Shown piece by piece: positions 6,274-9,597 of a stretch of 9,597 nucleotides of DNA. The translations under genes were made by a program, and so were the position numbers. The DNA comes from JABDGZ01 sp964487685 (GTDB lineage Bacteria > Omnitrophota > Gorgyraeia > Zapsychrales > Fredricksoniimonadaceae), in NCBI GenBank assembly GCA_964487685.1, contig CAZASA010000087.1, forward strand, positions 1-9,597, given 5' to 3'. The notes beneath the pieces are model-generated. The model ran no database searches. It saw only the letters and a program-made list of their open reading frames with translations, and was not told where the DNA came from. Position 1 is the first letter of the stretch, and each line of letters starts with the position of its first letter.

Positions 6274-6300
6274 ATTATAGATTAACTTTCTATCGTTCAA
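6274..6300 (-). promoter_or_regulatory. Putative promoter of the membrane protein-kinase operon
   Basis: A perfect TATAAT lies at 6279-6274 on the minus strand, with TTGAAC (6300-6295, four of six to TTGACA) 15 bases upstream. The spacer is short, but the -10 is the best in the window and sits in one of the few gaps. A second overlapping candidate is TTGGCG (6274-6269) and TAACAT (6251-6246) at an ideal 17-base spacing; it would start the RNA almost at the ATG, making it leaderless. The -35 of the first candidate lies inside the 3' end of the HD-domain gene. Confidence 0.45.
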
Positions 6301-6898
6301 ATTTAACCACGTTCTGCCACCAGGCATGGCTGTCCCAGGAAAGTGCCTGCTTCCAAAGTTTTCGGGCGGTAATAGTCTTTAAATGGCTCGGAGCGCGCTT
6401 GAAAAAGGTCTTTGCCACCGGGGCCCCAAGGTCCACATATTCTTTCGCCTGGACCAAACATTCCAATATGTCTGCATCACGGGCCACAATACTCTCCGCA
6501 GATTCTTGCTTTTCATAGTCCCCGCGCATCGCCTGTAAAGCTGCTTTGACCCTTACATCCAACAAGGCTATCTGGTCACGGAATACCTTGATCTCAGCGT
6601 CACGGAAATCGATATAATGATGTCCCATTTTATGAAGATCATTGATCCTGGCCTCATGGATATCATTGAACAGGGTCATGGTGACAACCTTAAAAGGATC
6701 TACTCCTTCACAGTGAGCAATGTAATAGCCGATCACCGCACATCGGAAGCAATGCTCAGCAACGGATTCAGGGTCTTTGATCCCTGCCACCCACCAGCCG
6801 CTACGCTTGACACGCTTTAAAAGCCCTGCTTCGGCAAAAAAATTTAAAGCAGCGACTTGAGGAGAACTTTTCTTATCTCTTTTGACGGACGATTTCAT
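6290..6898 (-). CDS. HD-domain phosphohydrolase-like protein (YfbR/HDDC2-related) with altered HD motif
   Basis: A 202-residue protein of the HD superfamily, related to YfbR/HDDC2 5'-deoxynucleotidases. The segment GWWVAGIKDPESVAEHCFR (34-52) supplies the first metal ligand, His49, and RDADILE (140-146) the last, Asp143. The central HD pair instead reads LFNDIHEARINDLHK (76-90): Asn78 takes the place of the usual His before Asp79. Nearby His81, His89, His93 and His94 might compensate, or metal binding and activity may differ. The ATG at 6898 is preferred, with GGTG upstream, and overlaps the rlmB stop by 26 bases. An ATG at 6928 would overlap by 56 bases and has no ribosome binding site. It is the last gene of the right-hand block; a promoter for the next operon lies over its 3' end. 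Substrate unknown. Confidence 0.87.
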   Translation of the reverse strand: MKSSVKRDKKSSPQVAALNFFAEAGLLKRVKRSGWWVAGIKDPESVAEHCFRCAVIGYYIAHCEGVDPFKVVTMTLFNDIHEARINDLHKMGHHYIDFRDAEIKVFRDQIALLDVRVKAALQAMRGDYEKQESAESIVARDADILECLVQAKEYVDLGAPVAKTFFKRAPSHLKTITARKLWKQALSWDSHAWWQNVVKFER

Positions 6899-7589
6899 AG
6901 CACACCATAGCCGTCGCGTGAGCGACATTAAGCGACATGCGTTGATTTTTCATAGGGACCATCACCTGCATGTCCAATTTTTTAAGATTGATATCCCTGA
7001 CCCCTTTTTCCTCGGAGCCCATCACCAGCCCCAAGGGATACTGCAAGGTGACTTCTGTCAGGCTCTTCGCGTCCTCAACAACAGTCCCCATGATCCAAAA
7101 ACCCATTTTCTTGGCCTTTTCAATAGCATTGCCCAAATTAGAGACCTTGGCCACACTTAAATAATTCTCACCGCCGCAGGCGACCCTAAGCACAGACTCA
7201 GTCACGCTCACTGATTCGGTGGTAGGGATAACAATATCAAATATTCCCAAAGCGCCGCAGGAACGGATAATCCCGCCTAAATTCTGAGGGTCGTTCAGGT
7301 TATCCAAAAAGACCGGTACACGTTTTTTATCAAGAGCATTTTCCAGCAGATCTTCCAATTGGACATAGGAAAAATCTTCAATATCAGCAAGGATCCCCTG
7401 AGTGTTCAAGTTTTGGGCCAAGCGCTGTATCTTGGAATGCGGTACTGTTTGCACACCAATGCCCCATTGATTGCATTTCTTGCGGATATAACTTAAGTCC
7501 ACATGGTCCTCATCGATCATGATCCGGCGGATCGATTTTGGATTTGATTTTAACCGTTCAATGACCGGATTCTTGCCGTATAGTTTCAT
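6873..7589 (-). CDS. rlmB: 23S rRNA (guanosine-2'-O)-methyltransferase RlmB, SpoU/TrmH family
   Basis: RlmB methylates the ribose of G2251 (E. coli numbering) in the peptidyl transferase loop of 23S rRNA, using S-adenosylmethionine. The 238-residue protein has the family layout: an N-terminal RNA-binding substrate domain beginning KLYGKNPVIE (2-11), then the knotted SPOUT domain. Motif 1 is DNLNDPQNLGGIIRSC (96-111) with Asn103 and Arg109, motif 2 is LVMGSEEKGV (188-197), and motif 3 is MSLNVAHATAM (218-228). Motif 3 more often reads SLNVSVA; here AlaHis replaces SerVal, while Ser219 and Asn221 are kept. The ATG at 7589 follows AGGA at proper spacing, seven bases after the upstream stop. Its place after glycan genes looks like operon packing rather than shared function. 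A related TrmH-family target cannot be fully excluded. Confidence 0.93.
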   Translation of the reverse strand: MKLYGKNPVIERLKSNPKSIRRIMIDEDHVDLSYIRKKCNQWGIGVQTVPHSKIQRLAQNLNTQGILADIEDFSYVQLEDLLENALDKKRVPVFLDNLNDPQNLGGIIRSCGALGIFDIVIPTTESVSVTESVLRVACGGENYLSVAKVSNLGNAIEKAKKMGFWIMGTVVEDAKSLTEVTLQYPLGLVMGSEEKGVRDINLKKLDMQVMVPMKNQRMSLNVAHATAMVCYEIVRQKR

Positions 7590-7595
7590 ATGTTC

Positions 7596-7946
7596 CTAAC
7601 TTAGTTGTAGTCTGATAGTCCTAAGCCAAAAGGCGACGGCTAACAGAAGAATACCAAAAAAAACAGCTCCCATCAAAGGCGAAGTCCCCATGATCAAAAA
7701 GAACCCAACCACGATCAATACCAAACTGATATTTATCCCTAAATTGTTCTTAACACCAGCGGCCGAATTCATGGAATTTGCCATTATCTGCAACGGCGGG
7801 TAATCTTTGATAAATTTATTGTACCGCTCAAAAACCGCCACTGAACTTTTTTGACTGAGATCGTTGATCTTAACTTGCGCTTTAAAAGAAGCGCCCAGCA
7901 TCAATACTCCCAGTAAAAAAAATATAAGCCCAACGATGACTTTCAT
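7596..7946 (-). CDS. Small three-helix membrane protein of unknown function
   Basis: A 116-residue protein. Residues 3-21 are an N-terminal membrane helix or uncleaved signal, 22-70 a polar segment, then two helices at about 71-87 and 90-108, ending in a basic tail. I recognise no family. The ATG at 7946 is chosen because it overlaps the glycosyltransferase stop by four bases (ATGA) and has GGGGAT eight bases upstream. A longer reading from 7994 would add 16 residues lying inside the glycosyltransferase gene. The coupling to a glycosyltransferase suggests a role at the membrane in glycan assembly, but the sequence offers no direct support. Confidence 0.75.
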   Translation of the reverse strand: MKVIVGLIFFLLGVLMLGASFKAQVKINDLSQKSSVAVFERYNKFIKDYPPLQIMANSMNSAAGVKNNLGINISLVLIVVGFFLIMGTSPLMGAVFFGILLLAVAFWLRTIRLQLS

Positions 7947-8680
7947 TTTTTTATCCCCAATCGCAGATAAAACAACGGCTTTAGTATACTCCACCAGCTA
8001 AGGATCGGGATCATTTTGGTATAGCCGCCTAATTTCTTGGGCGGATAGATCTTGGTCACGAATACTTCTTTGTATTTATACCCTAAAGTGATCACCTTCC
8101 AAATAAGATAGGGTTCCAACTCATAGGTATCCAGCCATTCCTGTTTAATATTGATCCGTTCATCCTTGAAAAGCCCAAGTCTGATGGCCCGAAACCCGTT
8201 GGTTGTATCGGTCAAATGCCGACCGGTAAAAAATGAAAAGACAAGCGGATGTAAACGAGTGGCGAATTTACGGTAAAAAGGCATTTGCCCGCCGGAGCCA
8301 ACCTTACCCAAATACCTCGAGCCTTGCACCAGATCATAACCCTCACGAACAACAGGTTCCAAGAGCTGAGGGATCTCTTTAGGATTATCTTTATCATTAC
8401 CGGCCATGATCACAATGATTGCATAGCCATGAGTGCTTGCATATTCAATACCTGTACGGATCGCGGCCCCTACCCCTTGACGTTTAAGATGCTTAATGCT
8501 CATCACCCCGCGGTCCTTATAGGTGGCGATCATTTCCGTCGTACCGTCATCCGACCCGTCATCAACGATCAAATAATCCGCCCGTGCCGGCATTCCGCTG
8601 CTAAGAAACCGTTCTATCACATTAGCCAATTTGATCTTTTCGTTAAAGGCGACCGGCACCACTAAGACTTGGTGGCTCAT
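7943..8680 (-). CDS. Family 2 glycosyltransferase (dolichyl/polyprenyl-phosphate sugar synthase-like)
   Basis: A 245-residue GT-A fold enzyme expected to transfer a sugar from a nucleotide donor to a lipid or glycan acceptor at the inner membrane face. The N-terminal strand VVPVAFNE (7-14) is followed by VDDGSDDGT (39-47), the UDP-binding loop. The usual DXD region reads MAGNDKDNP (92-100), so the metal-binding acids are displaced compared with DADL/DADG forms. QGSRYL (119-124) and TDTTNGFRA (157-165) are typical of DPM1-like GT2 enzymes, and Glu187/Glu189 fit the later acidic site. There is no C-terminal membrane domain, only a moderately hydrophobic end (225-243). Start (ATGA overlap with the acetyltransferase stop) and stop (ATGA overlap with the next gene) are both coupled. 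Donor and acceptor cannot be stated. Confidence 0.92.
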   Translation of the reverse strand: MSHQVLVVPVAFNEKIKLANVIERFLSSGMPARADYLIVDDGSDDGTTEMIATYKDRGVMSIKHLKRQGVGAAIRTGIEYASTHGYAIIVIMAGNDKDNPKEIPQLLEPVVREGYDLVQGSRYLGKVGSGGQMPFYRKFATRLHPLVFSFFTGRHLTDTTNGFRAIRLGLFKDERINIKQEWLDTYELEPYLIWKVITLGYKYKEVFVTKIYPPKKLGGYTKMIPILSWWSILKPLFYLRLGIKK

Positions 8681-9231
8681 AGTATAGCTATCTTATTGTT
8701 GATAATTTGGTAGGAAGCACCGCAAGTACATTTAAGCTCGTCATTGAGTGTGTGCCCGCAGCGGCAGGCGTATCCGGCCCATCGCGCGGGATTTCCAACG
8801 ACAATGGTAAAGGCAGGGACATCTTTGAGGACTACGGTGCCGGCCCCGATAATGGCATAGGTCCCGATGGTAATACCGCATATCACTGTCGCATTAGCCC
8901 CGATCGTTGCTCCCTTTTGGACCAGCGTTTTTTCTAAAACCCAGGCATCGCTGCGGTGACTGCGCGGATTGCGGTCATTGATAAAAACAGCCCCGGCCCC
9001 GACAAACACATCGTCTTCCAGCGTCACCCCGTCGAAAACCGACACCCCATTTTTTAAGGTCACATGGTTGCCAATAATGCCTCCGCGTTCCACATAGCAA
9101 CCGTCACAAATATTGCAATGTTCCCCGATGACGGCCCCGTCCAGGATATTGGCATTGGCCCATATACGGGTGGCTTCGCCAACCTTGGCGCCCTCATGCA
9201 CGATCGCCCGCTCATGTTTAAAAAAACTCAT
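8677..9231 (-). CDS. wlbB: Left-handed beta-helix N-acetyltransferase, WlbB/WbpD type
   Basis: A 184-residue hexapeptide-repeat acyltransferase, trimeric in known relatives. Repeats run from about residue 12 to 147, for example ATIGANATVICGITIG (108-123) and GVTLEDDVFVGAG (68-80). NGVSVFDGV (61-69), INDRNPRSH (84-92) and VVGNPARWAGY (144-154) are characteristic of WlbB/WbpD enzymes, which acetylate the 3-amino group of UDP-2-acetamido-3-amino-2,3-dideoxy-D-glucuronate using acetyl-CoA. The C-terminal tail adds four cysteines (156, 158, 168, 170), which look like a small zinc ribbon. The ATG at 9231 overlaps the oxidoreductase stop (ATGA) and is preceded by GGTGA. The pairing with a Gfo/Idh/MocA dehydrogenase strengthens the pathway assignment, though the 3-aminotransferase needed between the two steps is not in the window. 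Confidence 0.88.
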   Translation of the reverse strand: MSFFKHERAIVHEGAKVGEATRIWANANILDGAVIGEHCNICDGCYVERGGIIGNHVTLKNGVSVFDGVTLEDDVFVGAGAVFINDRNPRSHRSDAWVLEKTLVQKGATIGANATVICGITIGTYAIIGAGTVVLKDVPAFTIVVGNPARWAGYACRCGHTLNDELKCTCGASYQIINNKIAIL

Positions 9232-9597
9232 AACTTCACCAATTCGCCGCCACGATTGATAGATTCCCCGATGGCCACCAGCGTGCGTACCACATCCGCT
9301 GCTTTACCGGCATCAGCCAATAAGGCCGGCTGGCCTTTTTCAACGCACTGGAGAAAATACTGCGCCTGTGTTTTTAAAGGCTCGTTAAAACCGATCTTGG
9401 GGATCGTAATGCTTCCCTCACGGGAAAGTAGTTGAAACTCCCCGTAAGTTTCGTAATAAACCGAGGTTTTTTCAACATGCTTATCGTACAGTTTGATGGG
9501 GCCCTCAGCATCCAAATCATCCCAAGCCACCATTTTCTGGCTTCCCACGACGGTGATCTGACGCACTTTTTTAGGGTCCAGCCAACTGACATGGACA
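9228..9597 (-). CDS. Gfo/Idh/MocA-family sugar oxidoreductase, C-terminal fragment (probably WlbA/WbpB-like)
   Basis: Only the last 122 residues are in the window; the frame is open to the right edge, so the NAD-binding Rossmann domain and start lie outside. The visible part is the C-terminal alpha/beta domain. It begins HVSWLDPKKVRQITVVGS, followed by MVAWDDLDAEGPIKLYDK, a common pattern in nucleotide-sugar dehydrogenases of this family. The end FLQCVEKGQPALLADAGKAA followed by VVRTLVAIGESI is the usual family C-terminus. WlbA/WbpB oxidises the 3-hydroxyl of UDP-N-acetylglucosaminuronate before amination and acetylation, and the downstream acetyltransferase fits that route. The catalytic Lys and His are in the missing part, so the exact reaction is inferred from context. 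Confidence 0.9.
   Translation of the reverse strand, partial: VHVSWLDPKKVRQITVVGSQKMVAWDDLDAEGPIKLYDKHVEKTSVYYETYGEFQLLSREGSITIPKIGFNEPLKTQAQYFLQCVEKGQPALLADAGKAADVVRTLVAIGESINRGGELVKL

Overview
All recognisable genes in this window lie on the minus strand, so transcription runs from the right edge (9597) to the left edge (1). The window is almost wholly coding. The longest gaps are 62 bases (1603-1664), 59 bases (3523-3581) and 50 bases (6240-6289), and no gene-free stretch exceeds 300 bases. Both end genes are cut by the window. I see no RNA genes, insertion sequences, CRISPR arrays, attachment sites or clear intrinsic terminators. The genes are bacterial, with RlmB, PAS/HisKA signalling and Shine-Dalgarno-like sites. 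The 2,3-diacetamido-uronate sugar genes suggest a Gram-negative-type envelope. GC looks moderate. I cannot name the organism; an uncultured lineage such as Omnitrophota or another PVC-like group is only a guess.

Right block (9597 to 6290): a tightly packed set of six genes. They are a Gfo/Idh/MocA oxidoreductase (C-terminal part only), a left-handed beta-helix N-acetyltransferase of the WlbB/WbpD type, a family 2 glycosyltransferase, a small three-helix membrane protein, the 23S rRNA methyltransferase RlmB, and an HD-domain protein. The first three junctions are ATGA stop/start overlaps. The first two genes fit synthesis of a UDP-2,3-diacetamido-2,3-dideoxy-uronic acid, and the glycosyltransferase suggests assembly of a surface glycan.

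Middle block (6239 to 1665): a signalling operon with a plausible promoter at about 6274-6300. It encodes a small three-helix membrane protein, a soluble PAS-PAS-HisKA-HATPase histidine kinase, a stand-alone receiver domain, an HPt protein, a membrane-anchored coiled-coil protein and a class I/II aminotransferase. The most striking point is that kinase and receiver lie in the same reading frame, separated only by one TAA codon in what looks like the interdomain linker of a hybrid kinase. The receiver has no in-frame ATG before its essential acidic residues and no visible ribosome binding site. With the HPt gene next, this is a three-part phosphorelay (kinase, receiver, HPt) split into separate cistrons.

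Left block (1602 to 1): a dCMP deaminase with a good ribosome binding site and an extended -10 promoter, a CheY-like response regulator starting at the deaminase stop codon, and a membrane-anchored alpha/beta hydrolase that runs off the left edge. The single-domain regulator could be the final receiver of the relay in the middle block, but only proximity supports this.
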